Assembly: GCF_021173085.1 (NCBI RefSeq)
Contig: NZ_CP076413.1
Span: 744,001-808,000 of the forward strand
Length of the DNA stretch: 64,000 nt
Reading direction: 5' to 3'
Source: Ralstonia wenshanensis
Lineage (GTDB): Bacteria; Pseudomonadota; Gammaproteobacteria; Burkholderiales; Burkholderiaceae
Position 1 is the stretch's first letter. Every line of letters begins with the position of its first letter. The notes beneath the pieces were generated by a model, which was not told the DNA's origin, ran no database searches, and saw only the letters and a program-made list of their open reading frames with translations. Made by a program: the position numbers and the translations under genes. Below, in pieces: positions 17,402 through 26,518 of the stretch.

Positions 17402-17873
17402 CCTCGCCCAACATCGCGCTGAGCGTAGCCGTCATCCTCAGAGCGGAATGACGCTCGTCGAGGTGCTCGTTGCCATGCTGCTGCTGACCGTGGCATTGAC
17501 GGCCATGGTGATGGCACAGATTCGTGCTTCGCAGGTATCGGTTGACGCCGAGGACCGCAATCGGGCCGCTTTGCTGGCCAATGAGCTGGCAAGCACGATG
17601 TGGCAGAACCACACGGTCAATCTGCCGGCGTCGTCTGTCGCTGCTTGGCAAGCGATGGTTGGCACCAACGTGAGCTACAGGACGGCCAGCGCATCGAGCC
17701 CCGTCGGTAGTGGACTCGGCGGCCTGCCCAACGGTACGGGTTCGGTGTCTGTTGATAACACGACCAATATCGCGACGATCACCATCACTTGGCAAGCGCC
17801 GTCTCACGGCGTGAACGCGACCGCCGGTATGAGCAGCACGAGCCAGTACGTGACGCAGGTGGTGCTCCCATGA
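17388..17873 (+). CDS. pilV: PilV-type minor pilin
   Basis: A 161-residue prepilin with a basic leader ending HPQSG and mature start MTLVEVLVAMLLLTVALTAM (Glu5 present). The region NRAALLANELASTMW is typical of the PilV family. The start at 17388 overlaps the end of fimT by 14 bp; an earlier ATG at 17346 would give a longer leader. The stop overlaps the pilW start as ATGA. As a minor pilin it is expected to act with PilW, PilX, PilE and PilY1 in priming pilus assembly at the inner membrane. Confidence 0.85.
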   Translation: MRAANLAQHRAERSRHPQSGMTLVEVLVAMLLLTVALTAMVMAQIRASQVSVDAEDRNRAALLANELASTMWQNHTVNLPASSVAAWQAMVGTNVSYRTASASSPVGSGLGGLPNGTGSVSVDNTTNIATITITWQAPSHGVNATAGMSSTSQYVTQVVLP

Positions 17874-19117
17874 ACGCACGAACCCCAACCAAGCGGCCAC
17901 TGCGCGCCGTCCGCCAGACAGGCCTCAGCCTGATTGAGCTGATGGTGGCGTTGGTCGTCAGCATGGTCATCGTGGGCGCGGTGTTTGGTCTGATGAGTGT
18001 GTCGGAAGGGCGCAAGCGCACCACGATGTCGGTCAGCGACATCAACCAAAGCGGTGTGTTTGCCTTGTACCAGTTGGACAAGGCGATCCGCAGCGCCGGG
18101 TCGGGCTATTCGCAGAACTGGCCGCTGACCTATGGCTGCCACCTCAATGTCAATTTGAACGGTGATCAGATTCTGCCGTCACCGACCAAGGTTCCACCGC
18201 CGTTTGACAAGCTGTCGGGCCAGTTGGGCGGGTTCCGATTGGCGCCGCTGCTGATCGTGCAAAACGGCACGCCGCTGACAACCGGCAGTTCTGATGTGCT
18301 GATCACGATGGCAGGCAATGCCGGCTATGGAGAGATTCCAACCGAGTTCTCCAATACCGCACCGACGATTTCCGGAAGTGTGGTGAACCTTAGTCTGATC
18401 AACACCATGACCTTCAATGCTGGCAACCTTGTGCTCATGGCAGACCGCAACAATGCCCAGGGCAACGTGCAGCCTTGCTATGTCGGACAGGTGCAGACCG
18501 GCTTTACCGGTAACGTCGCCGTGCAGCTGCCGCTGGCTGGTGCCTATGACGCGTCGGTTGGCAAGGATGGCAATGCGGCCAGCGTTTCGGCAACGGGTGT
18601 TGCCATGAACCTCGGCAATGTCGGCGGTGGCAACTTGCCGGCCTTTGGGGTGTATGGCGTAGGCGCCAACAACACATTGATGTTCTACGACCTGTTGCAG
18701 TCGGGGGGCAACGGTTATACCGCAATCCCACTTACCGATGGCGTAGTGGAAATGCATGCCCTGTACGGCATCGATCCGAACAACACCGGTAACGTCAGCT
18801 GGCAAGCGCCGACGGGCGCATTCGATGCGGCAACGTTGTCCAACGGCACGCAGACCGCCGCGGCCAATCTCTATGCGATCAAGGCGGTACGTATTGGTTT
18901 GATCCTGCGGACGTCGTTGCCCGAACGCGCGCAGCAATACGTGACGAGTGCCAGCGCAACCACCGCAACGGGCGTCGTCAGCCCGGGGCCGCTGGTCTTG
19001 TTTGCCGATGTACCTGGGCTGGCCTACACACGGAAGCTCGCAGGCGCGGAGCAAAACTATCGTTACCGCGTGTTGGAAGCCACGATTCCTTTGCGCAACA
19101 CGTTGTTGCAGCGCTGA
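17870..19117 (+). CDS. pilW: PilW-type minor pilin
   Basis: A 415-residue prepilin. The leader ends AVRQTG and the mature protein starts LSLIELMVALVVSMVIVGAV (Glu5). PilW is the largest of the minor pilins and this one is large even for the family. The stretch GVFALYQLDKAIRSAGSGY is the usual conserved segment after the helix. The ATG overlaps the pilV stop, and pilX starts 2 bp after its stop. It probably bridges PilV and PilX/PilY1 in the tip complex. Confidence 0.88.
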   Translation: MNARTPTKRPLRAVRQTGLSLIELMVALVVSMVIVGAVFGLMSVSEGRKRTTMSVSDINQSGVFALYQLDKAIRSAGSGYSQNWPLTYGCHLNVNLNGDQILPSPTKVPPPFDKLSGQLGGFRLAPLLIVQNGTPLTTGSSDVLITMAGNAGYGEIPTEFSNTAPTISGSVVNLSLINTMTFNAGNLVLMADRNNAQGNVQPCYVGQVQTGFTGNVAVQLPLAGAYDASVGKDGNAASVSATGVAMNLGNVGGGNLPAFGVYGVGANNTLMFYDLLQSGGNGYTAIPLTDGVVEMHALYGIDPNNTGNVSWQAPTGAFDAATLSNGTQTAAANLYAIKAVRIGLILRTSLPERAQQYVTSASATTATGVVSPGPLVLFADVPGLAYTRKLAGAEQNYRYRVLEATIPLRNTLLQR

Positions 19118-19119
19118 CG

Positions 19120-19722
19120 ATGCCAACCACGCTCAAGTTTCGGTCGAATCGCGCCTTGCGCCGGCGTCAGTCCGGCATTGTTCTGCTGATTGCGCTGATT
19201 GCCGTGGTCATCCTGGCCATCGGCACCGTTGCGCTGTTCCGGTCGTCCGATGCCGCCCTGTTCAACGCGGGCAACCTCGCGTTCAAGCGGGATATGACCA
19301 ACCGTGGTGAGTTGGGCATCGTCGCCGCAAAGGCGGCCCTGACCAGCGGCGCACTCAACCAGGAATTGACGCGCCAGAGCAACCAGGCTGCAAGCGGCTA
19401 TTACGCCACCATGCAGCCGACGGACAAGCATGGCCTGCCAAACAGTCTGGTCGCCTTGGATACCCCGGTCGCCAACACCAAGATCAATGGCGGCGACGGC
19501 ATCACTATTTACTACATGATCGATCGCCTCTGTAACGCCACAGGCTCGACCGACCCCTCCAATGCTTGCGTGGTCAGTTCGATCGGTTCCGCCAAGGGGG
19601 GGACTGTTCTGCCGTATCGGGGTCAGGCCCAGCCGCCTTCGGTGCCTGTCTACCGTATCAGCGTGCGGGTCGATGGGCCGCGCAATAGCCAGACCTTCCT
19701 CCAGACCACTGTTTCTCTCTGA
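19120..19722 (+). CDS. pilX: PilX-type minor pilin
   Basis: A 200-residue prepilin with leader MPTTLKFRSNRALRRRQSG and mature start IVLLIALIAVVILAIGTVAL. Position 5 is isoleucine rather than glutamate, as expected for PilX. The following DAALFNAGNLAFKRDMTNRGE matches the conserved PilX N-terminal domain. It sits directly before pilY1 (14 bp), the usual partner in the pilus tip complex. Confidence 0.87.
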   Translation: MPTTLKFRSNRALRRRQSGIVLLIALIAVVILAIGTVALFRSSDAALFNAGNLAFKRDMTNRGELGIVAAKAALTSGALNQELTRQSNQAASGYYATMQPTDKHGLPNSLVALDTPVANTKINGGDGITIYYMIDRLCNATGSTDPSNACVVSSIGSAKGGTVLPYRGQAQPPSVPVYRISVRVDGPRNSQTFLQTTVSL

Positions 19723-19736
19723 GTTGCTGAACTGCC

Positions 19737-22700
19737 ATGCACCCTACTCGTGACCGAGGTTGGAAGGCCAGCGCTTCGCGGAGCCCTTCCGTTATGACGT
19801 TCCTGCGCGGCTTGGTTGCAAGCGCCTTGTTGCTGCCTGCGCTTCTGGTGTCAGCGGCACAAACCGACCTGGCCGACCAGCCGCTCTTCAGCTCAGTGTC
19901 GGTGCCGGGCAATCTGCTGCTCTCGCTGTCGGTTGAGTATCCGACCGCCAATAGCATTGCGTACGTCAGCAGCTATTCGGCGGGGGTCAAGTACCTGGGC
20001 TACTTCGATCCGCTCAAGTGCTATACGTATCAGTACGACGCCAACGTTGACGCCAACAACTATTTCGTTCCGGCAACGGCTGCAAACAGCAGCTATCAGT
20101 GTGCCAGTGGCAACAACTACTGGAGCGGCGCATTCCTGAACTGGGCGGCGATGCAGACCATCGATCCATTTCGATGGGCGCTGACGGGCGGCTACCGCGT
20201 CACCGATACGGCATCTTTGACCGTGCTTGAGAAGGCCTGGGCCTCTGGGCAGGGCGGCTCGGGTGAAACCCCAAACCGCACCATCAGCGGCAGCACAACC
20301 GTGGCTGCAATTACGCCGTTCAGTTGGAACAGTATCGGCGTGCGCATCTACGGTGCCGGGAACAAACTGTATTTCACCAATAAGGGTAACTTGGATTCGG
20401 ATACCGTCAATACCTACAGTTCTGACCCGTCGCCCAATGCATCCAAGGTGTGGTCGGTCTATGTGCGTGTGAAGGTGTGCGACCCATCGCGGCCCGAGGC
20501 GAACTGCACGAAGTACGGCAGCAACTACAAGCCGGAAGGCCTGATGCAGCAGTACTCGCAGCGCATCCGCTTTGGCGCGTTCGGTTACCTCAACGATTCG
20601 AGCATCAAGCGCGATGGCGGGGTGCTGCGTGCCAGGATGAAGTTCATTGGCCCCACGCAGCCGGTTCCAGGCAAGAACCCCACGACCAATACGCTGGCGG
20701 AATGGAGCGCTACGGACGGGACGATGGTTAGCAACCCCGACACTTCCGACGCCACGGCAACCGGGGTGACGAACAGCGGGGTCATGAACTACCTCAACAA
20801 GTTCGGCTCGACCTCGCAAAACTATAAGACGTATGACCCCGTTGGCGAGCTGTACTACGCGGGCATCCGTTACTACAAGAACCTCGGCAACGTGGCTAGC
20901 TATTCGTCCAACGCCACGACCGCCCAGATAGACGGCTTCCCCGTCATCCAGACATGGGATGACCCCATCCAGTATTCCTGCCAGAAGAACTACATCCTGG
21001 GCATCGGTGACATCAATACCCATGCGGATGCCAATTTGCCAGGCAGTACGATCAGAAGTAGCAATGAACCGGCGCTGCCCTCGGAGGTTTCGAGCGATAC
21101 CACGGTCAATGTGGATTCCGCGACCAACCTCGTGGGGCAAATGGAAGGCATCAGCAATCTCAACAAGATTTCGCCGCCGTGCTGTAACGGCAATACCTAC
21201 CTGATGGCCGGGCTTGCCTACGATTCGCACGTGCGGGATATTCGCCCGAACGACTTTAAGGACAGCCTGGGTAACAAGTCCAAGATCCAGACCATCTCTA
21301 CCTATTGGCTGGATGTGCAGGAGTACCAAACATACCGCTACCAGAACCAATTCTGGCTGGCGGCAAAGTACGGCGGCTTCAGCGTCCCGAGCAACTACAA
21401 GACGAGCAACACTAGGGCGCTGGCGCAGTCGCTATGGAACGCGAGTGGCAACACGGACCCCAACGGCAAGCCAATGCCGGACAACTACTATCTAGCGGGT
21501 CAGGCAGACCTGATGGTGAATGGCCTGAATTCTGCCTTCCAGAACATCTCCAACGACATTCAAGCGGCCACGACGGCGCTGGCAGTCTCTTCCGCCAATG
21601 TGAGTCTGACCGGCAACATTGGGTATTCAGCTTCCTACAATTCTTCAACCTGGACCGGGGACGTCGTCGGCAGTTCGCTTAGTTTTGATGCCAAGACTGG
21701 GCTGCCCACGCAGACGAAGGCATGGTCTGCACAAGCCCAACTCGCTGGCCAATCAAGCTCATCACGCCTGATCGCCACGAGCAATACAACCGGGGCTGCG
21801 CAAGGTGTGCCATTCCAATTCGCGAAGCTGACGACGACCAACCAGAGCGCACTCAGCAATGCGGCCGTGAAGAATTGGAACAACCAGGACTTCCTGAATT
21901 ACCTGCGCGGAGACCAGAGCAACGAAGGCACGAACGGCAAGGCGGTCTATCGCCAGCGTGCCTTTTTGTTGGGGGATATCGTGGGCTCGAAAGTCGACGC
22001 GGTGGGTCCTCCTGTCGCTGTCTTGTCGAGTGCAACCAACCCGGGTTATGCATCATTCAAGAGCACCTATGCCAGTCGCAATCCGGTGGTCTACGTCGGC
22101 GCAAACGACGGCATGATGCACGCATTCGACGGCACCGTCGGCCGTACAACAAGTGGCAACGAACTGTTTGCCTACGTGCCGAGCTTCCTATACCAAGGAC
22201 CGTGCGCATCAGGCACTTGCACGCCGGCTGTCAATGGTCTGGCATCGCTGGGCTTGTCTGGCACGAACTTCGTTCACCATGCCATGGTGGATGCCACGCC
22301 GCAGGCGTTTGATATCGACCTGTCGCGCGCGGGTGGTGCCAAGCCGTCTTCGTCGAGCACCTCGGACTGGCACACGATGCTGATCGGCGGTCTGGGTAAG
22401 GGTGGCAAGGGCTACTACGCGCTCGACATTACAGACCCCACGACGATCACCACCGAGACCGCACTCGCCGGCAAAGTGATGTGGGAGTTCGGTGGTCCCG
22501 CCAACGCGCAGCAGGGTACCTTGGGCTTCACCTATGGCGACCCGATCGTCGTGAAGACCAAGAAGTACGGCTGGATCGTTGCCGTGCCGTCGGGCTACAA
22601 CAACGCCGATGGCATGGGCTGGCTCTTCATCCTCAACCCGAAGACGGGCGCCTTGCTGGAGTCGATTTCGACGGGTGTCGGCTCTGCAAGCAGCCCTGCG

Positions 22701-23516
22701 GGCCTTGCGTATGCTTCCGCGTACGTGGCCGACTACACCGACAACACGGCCGACTCCATCTATGCGGGCGATCTGCTGGGCAACGTCTGGCGTTTCGACC
22801 TCACGGCAACAAGCGGCGCCTATCCGGCACCCACCCAGATTGCGAAGCTCACCGACCCGAGCGGCAATGCGCAGCCTGTCACGACGCCGCCGCTGATCGA
22901 GATCCAGCCGAACTCGCTTAAGCGCTACGTCATGGTGGGTACCGGCCGGCTACTCGGCAGTACCGATATCGCCAGCAGCCAGACGCAGAGCTTCTACGTG
23001 ATCTATGACGGCGTGGTCCAGCGTTTCAACAGCAGCACCGATCTTCCGAGCGGCGTCACGTTTCCGATTCAACGCAAGGATCTCAATGCGGACCCCAACC
23101 TGTTGAAGGGGATTGGTAGCGCTCCGACATCGGTCATGGGCTATTACGTCGACCTCGGCCAGTCGTCCAATGGCGTGGCGGAACGCGTTAATGTGGCGCC
23201 GGTCTCCAACTTCGGCACGGTGTCGTTTGCCGCCAATTTGCCAAACGGCGACGCGTGTAATCCATCCGGTACCAATCGCGTGTTCTCGCTGGACATCGGC
23301 ACTGGCATCAGCCGCGTGGTCAATAGCCTCGGCGTGCTGCAGCCGTACTACACCGGTGGTGGGCTGGTGGTCGATCTGTCCTACCTCAACGTCAATGGTT
23401 CGGTCCGGCTGGAGGCCGGTACAGACAATAGCGCGATCAATTCTGTGCCATTGGTTCCTACGGTGGTGCAGGCTATTCGTCAGATCAACTGGCGTGAAGT
23501 GCCTACGGCCGACTAA
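19737..23516 (+). CDS. pilY1: PilY1-type pilus tip adhesin/biogenesis factor
   Basis: A 1259-residue exported protein that caps the minor-pilin complex and mediates adhesion and pilus extension. A Sec signal peptide (MTFLRGLVASALLLPALLVSAA) starts at Met20 of the longest frame, so the ATG at 19794 may be the real start. The N-terminal 700 residues are Ser/Thr/Asn-rich and show no DxSxS MIDAS motif, so no von Willebrand A domain is evident. The C-terminal PilC/PilY1 beta-propeller begins near residue 740 (VYVGANDGMMHAFDG at about 785) and contains a calcium-loop-like DYTDNTADSIYAGD at 999-1012, followed by NVWRFDL. It closes the plus-strand pilin operon. Confidence 0.93.
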   Translation: MHPTRDRGWKASASRSPSVMTFLRGLVASALLLPALLVSAAQTDLADQPLFSSVSVPGNLLLSLSVEYPTANSIAYVSSYSAGVKYLGYFDPLKCYTYQYDANVDANNYFVPATAANSSYQCASGNNYWSGAFLNWAAMQTIDPFRWALTGGYRVTDTASLTVLEKAWASGQGGSGETPNRTISGSTTVAAITPFSWNSIGVRIYGAGNKLYFTNKGNLDSDTVNTYSSDPSPNASKVWSVYVRVKVCDPSRPEANCTKYGSNYKPEGLMQQYSQRIRFGAFGYLNDSSIKRDGGVLRARMKFIGPTQPVPGKNPTTNTLAEWSATDGTMVSNPDTSDATATGVTNSGVMNYLNKFGSTSQNYKTYDPVGELYYAGIRYYKNLGNVASYSSNATTAQIDGFPVIQTWDDPIQYSCQKNYILGIGDINTHADANLPGSTIRSSNEPALPSEVSSDTTVNVDSATNLVGQMEGISNLNKISPPCCNGNTYLMAGLAYDSHVRDIRPNDFKDSLGNKSKIQTISTYWLDVQEYQTYRYQNQFWLAAKYGGFSVPSNYKTSNTRALAQSLWNASGNTDPNGKPMPDNYYLAGQADLMVNGLNSAFQNISNDIQAATTALAVSSANVSLTGNIGYSASYNSSTWTGDVVGSSLSFDAKTGLPTQTKAWSAQAQLAGQSSSSRLIATSNTTGAAQGVPFQFAKLTTTNQSALSNAAVKNWNNQDFLNYLRGDQSNEGTNGKAVYRQRAFLLGDIVGSKVDAVGPPVAVLSSATNPGYASFKSTYASRNPVVYVGANDGMMHAFDGTVGRTTSGNELFAYVPSFLYQGPCASGTCTPAVNGLASLGLSGTNFVHHAMVDATPQAFDIDLSRAGGAKPSSSSTSDWHTMLIGGLGKGGKGYYALDITDPTTITTETALAGKVMWEFGGPANAQQGTLGFTYGDPIVVKTKKYGWIVAVPSGYNNADGMGWLFILNPKTGALLESISTGVGSASSPAGLAYASAYVADYTDNTADSIYAGDLLGNVWRFDLTATSGAYPAPTQIAKLTDPSGNAQPVTTPPLIEIQPNSLKRYVMVGTGRLLGSTDIASSQTQSFYVIYDGVVQRFNSSTDLPSGVTFPIQRKDLNADPNLLKGIGSAPTSVMGYYVDLGQSSNGVAERVNVAPVSNFGTVSFAANLPNGDACNPSGTNRVFSLDIGTGISRVVNSLGVLQPYYTGGGLVVDLSYLNVNGSVRLEAGTDNSAINSVPLVPTVVQAIRQINWREVPTAD

Positions 23517-23582
23517 CGGTAAACCGACCATGACGATGCAGCACCATGATGTAGCGCTCAGCGCCAAGACGAGATAGGCAGG

Positions 23583-24203
23583 ATGAGGCGCAGCTGGATC
23601 GCCTGCGCTGTTGCAGTGACGGGCCATTTGGCTTTCCTGCACGCTGTCAGCGTTTGGCAACCTCGGGCAGCAGAAGACAAGGGCGAAGCAGGTCTCCGGA
23701 TGTTATTCGTCGGTCCGCCGGCGGAGGCTTCGGGTGATGAAGCCAGTGCGAACAGCCGGAGGGGCGTAGGTAAGCAATCAGCCCCCTTTTCGCGGCAGCG
23801 GGGTGGTACGCCGCTTAAGGCTGCAGGCGACCGGTCGGAAGAATCTCCGTCGACGACGGCGTCTTCAGAGGAGGCCGACGAGATGCGATTTTATGCGTCG
23901 ACGGAAGTGGATCGCCAAGCCTTGCCGGCTAGCACACTTGAACTTCTGGACGTGATGGCGTTAGTCGCAAACTCATCGCCGATAACATTGCGCGTCTATA
24001 TCGCCGTTGATGGTGCGGTTGTGCGCGCTGAAATCGTCCGCGCGAGCGATGACAATCGTGCCGCCGCAGCCAGGTTGGCTTTGATTCTCATGGAGACGCG
24101 CTTTGTTCCTGCTAAGCGCTTGGGAGCGGATGTGGCCGCGGTAAGGGAACTGGAGTTCCAGATTGAACCATCCAACGAAAGCGGCCTACCGGCGTCCTCC
24201 TAA
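23583..24203 (+). CDS. Membrane protein with TonB-C-terminal-like domain
   Basis: A 206-residue protein 66 bp after pilY1. It has one N-terminal hydrophobic segment (about residues 4-24), a polar Ser/Gly/Glu-rich linker, and a C-terminal domain at about 130-195. The segment LRVYIAVDGAVVRAEIVRAS followed by ARLALILMETRFVPAK has the spacing of the TonB/TolA C-terminal fold (beta, dG turn, beta, helix, F.PA). I infer a periplasm-spanning protein anchored in the inner membrane. No ExbB/ExbD pair or TonB-dependent receptor lies nearby, so a role with the pilus or PilY1 is possible but unproven. GGCAGG precedes the ATG. Confidence 0.6.
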   Translation: MRRSWIACAVAVTGHLAFLHAVSVWQPRAAEDKGEAGLRMLFVGPPAEASGDEASANSRRGVGKQSAPFSRQRGGTPLKAAGDRSEESPSTTASSEEADEMRFYASTEVDRQALPASTLELLDVMALVANSSPITLRVYIAVDGAVVRAEIVRASDDNRAAAARLALILMETRFVPAKRLGADVAAVRELEFQIEPSNESGLPASS

Positions 24204-24277
24204 TGCTCTGGGTCGAGAGTTTGATGGAATAGCAGCTTCGATGACGGTGACCCGAGAGAGGACGTCTTGCGAGAAAC

Positions 24278-24742
24278 TCATTTCCGCACGTTCGTCGCCG
24301 CAACCTCGTCCAGCACGTCTCGAAACTCAGCCAGATCCTCAAAACTCCGGTACACCGATGCAAACCGGATGTACCCGATCTTGTCCAGCCGCTTGAGTTC
24401 GCGCATCACAAGCTCGCCCACGCGGTCGCTGCCGATTTCCTTCTCGCCGTGGCTGAGCAGTTTTTCTTCGATGCGGGCGATGGCCTCGTCGATGGCCTCG
24501 GCGGAAACGGGGCGCTTGCGCAGCGCAAGGCGCATGGAGTCCTTGACCTTGTTGCGGTCGTAATCGACGCGGCTGCCGTTCTTTTTGACGACGGCGGGGA
24601 AGAACAGCTCGATGCGTTCGTAGGTCGTAAAGCGGCGGTCGCAGGATTCGCAGCGGCGGCGGCGGCGCACGGTGTCGCCTTCTTCCGACATGCGGGTATC
24701 AATCACCTGGGTGGCCGCGTGGCCGCAAAAGGGGCATTTCAT
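24278..24742 (-). CDS. nrdR: Ribonucleotide reductase repressor NrdR
   Basis: Nucleotide-sensing repressor that binds NrdR boxes before ribonucleotide reductase genes. The 154-residue protein has the N-terminal zinc ribbon (MKCPFCGH and RCESCDRRF supply four cysteines), the linker TTYERIELF, and the ATP-cone domain from about residue 47 ([16 protein letters not shown]). Length and order are standard. It lies downstream of glyA, the usual beta- and gamma-proteobacterial arrangement, but a terminator-like hairpin separates the two. Confidence 0.97.
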   Translation of the reverse strand: MKCPFCGHAATQVIDTRMSEEGDTVRRRRRCESCDRRFTTYERIELFFPAVVKKNGSRVDYDRNKVKDSMRLALRKRPVSAEAIDEAIARIEEKLLSHGEKEIGSDRVGELVMRELKRLDKIGYIRFASVYRSFEDLAEFRDVLDEVAATNVRK

Positions 24743-24794
24743 GCCGGTGGTCTCCTCGGCAACCTCAAAGAACGCACTGCGCTAAAAGAACAAC

Positions 24795-24825
24795 GCCGCG
24801 ATGGCCTGGGCAGGCGCATCGCGGC
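24795..24825 (-). terminator. Terminator or attenuator between glyA and nrdR
   Basis: A perfect 9-bp stem GCCGCGATG/CATCGCGGC with a 13-base loop is followed on the minus strand by GTTGTTCTTTT. It should end or reduce the glyA transcript before nrdR. Confidence 0.7.
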
Positions 24826-24867
24826 AGAGTACTACGTGGCCGGGAGATCCGGCCATCAGCGGATGCC

Positions 24868-26115
24868 TTAGGCGTAGACCGGGAACCGCTTGGTCAGCTC
24901 GGCCACCTTGGCGCGCACGGCGGCGATGTTCGCTTCGTCGTGCGGGTTGTCCAGCACATCGGCAATCAGGTGGGCGACCGTCACGGCCTCGGCTTCCTTG
25001 AAGCCGCGCGTTGTCATGGCCGGTGAACCCAGGCGCACACCCGAGGTCACGAACGGCTTTTCCGGGTCATTCGGAATCGCATTCTTGTTGACGGTGATGT
25101 GTGCGTCCCCCAGCACCTTCTCGGCTTCCTTGCCGGTGATCTTCTTGGCGCGCAGGTCGACCAGCATCACGTGGCTTTCCGTGCGGCCCGACACGATGCG
25201 CAGGCCTCGGGCCATCAGCGTTTCTGCCATGGCTGCCGCGTTCTTCACCACTTGTTGCTGGTAAGCCTTGAACTCCGGCGACAGCGCTTCCTTGAAGGCC
25301 ACTGCCTTGCCGGCGATCACATGCATCAGCGGGCCGCCCTGGATACCCGGGAAGATCGCCGAGTTGATGGCCTTCTCGTGCTCAGCCTTCATCAGGATCA
25401 CGCCGCCGCGCGGGCCGCGCAGGCTCTTGTGCGTAGTTGTCGTCACAAAGTCAGCGTGCGGCACCGGGTTCGGGTACACACCTGCGGCGATCAAGCCAGC
25501 GTAGTGCGCCATGTCCACCATGAAGTACGCGCCGATCGACTTGGCGATTTTGCCGATGCGCTCGAAATCGATGCGCAGCGCAAATGCCGATGCGCCGGCA
25601 ATGATCAGCTTCGGCTTCTTCTCTTGCGCCAGGGCTTCGAGCGCGTCGTAATCGATGTCTTCCTGCGCGTTCAGGCCGTAGCTCACAACGTTGAACCACT
25701 TGCCGCTCATGTTGAGCGCCATGCCGTGCGTCAGGTGGCCGCCTTCGGCCAGGCTCATACCCATGATCGTGTCGCCCGGCTTGAGCACGGCGAAGAACAC
25801 GCCCTGGTTGGCCTGCGAGCCCGAGTTCGGCTGCACGTTGGCGGCTTCCGCGCCAAAGAGCTGCTTCACGCGGTCGATGGCGAGCTGTTCCACCACGTCT
25901 ACATATTCGCAACCGCCGTAGTAACGCTTGCCGGGGTAGCCCTCGGCGTACTTGTTGGTCAGTTGCGAGCCCTGCGCGGCCATCACGGCCGGCGAAGTGT
26001 AGTTCTCGGAGGCAATCAGCTCGATGTGGTCTTCCTGACGCTGATTTTCCTTCTGGATGGCGGCAAAGATTTCGGGATCGATCTGGTCGATCGTATAGCG
26101 GCTGCGTTCGAACAT
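24868..26115 (-). CDS. glyA: Serine hydroxymethyltransferase
   Basis: PLP enzyme that interconverts serine and glycine while loading tetrahydrofolate with a one-carbon unit. With the ATG at 26115 ([17 protein letters not shown]) the protein has 415 residues, the family norm; the open frame extends 39 codons further without similarity. The PLP lysine lies in [15 protein letters not shown], and the N-terminal [14 protein letters not shown] and [15 protein letters not shown] are invariant GlyA stretches. A 400-bp non-coding region lies upstream. Confidence 0.97.
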   Translation of the reverse strand: MFERSRYTIDQIDPEIFAAIQKENQRQEDHIELIASENYTSPAVMAAQGSQLTNKYAEGYPGKRYYGGCEYVDVVEQLAIDRVKQLFGAEAANVQPNSGSQANQGVFFAVLKPGDTIMGMSLAEGGHLTHGMALNMSGKWFNVVSYGLNAQEDIDYDALEALAQEKKPKLIIAGASAFALRIDFERIGKIAKSIGAYFMVDMAHYAGLIAAGVYPNPVPHADFVTTTTHKSLRGPRGGVILMKAEHEKAINSAIFPGIQGGPLMHVIAGKAVAFKEALSPEFKAYQQQVVKNAAAMAETLMARGLRIVSGRTESHVMLVDLRAKKITGKEAEKVLGDAHITVNKNAIPNDPEKPFVTSGVRLGSPAMTTRGFKEAEAVTVAHLIADVLDNPHDEANIAAVRAKVAELTKRFPVYA

Positions 26116-26518
26116 GGCGAGTGTCTGGTCTGAAACGAAACGGAAAAGGCGGAGATCGGGCGAGGCGTGGGGAAACATGCGCGCGGCTTGAACGACTGCG
26201 CTCGGTGTTGGCCGACTGCAGCGGGTGTCCAAGTCACCCTGTGCTTCCCATTCGCTGCCCAGGCGAGCGGCAGGCGCCGTTGTGCATGACGCCAGAAACC
26301 TTGCGCTTCCTCGTGGTCGCTGCCCACATGTCGAAGCTGCTCAAAGCAGCTTCAGGATTCGCCAGTCGCGCAAGGTGGAATGGTTGCCCGCGAGTGTACG
26401 ACAGCCCCATGGTCGCCGCAAGAAGCGAGCGTGCAGACAAGCACATTGCAGTGCAATGCGGTTCAAGGCTTCAGGTAAACTCTGATTTTTCGCTTTCTTA
26501 AGGTCCGGAGACACTTCC
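26116..26518. other. Divergent intergenic region between glyA and the SDR gene
   Basis: About 400 bp without a supportable gene; the open frames crossing it have no ribosome binding site or family resemblance. It contains a perfect 9-bp inverted repeat at 26333-26353. I see neither a glycine nor a tetrahydrofolate riboswitch signature by eye. Confidence 0.4.
26333..26353. other. Perfect 9-bp inverted repeat with 3-base loop
   Basis: GAAGCTGCT-CAA-AGCAGCTTC lies about 220 bp before glyA and 165 bp before the SDR gene. It could be a protein-binding dyad or a hairpin in the glyA leader. No T-tract follows on either side. Confidence 0.45.
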
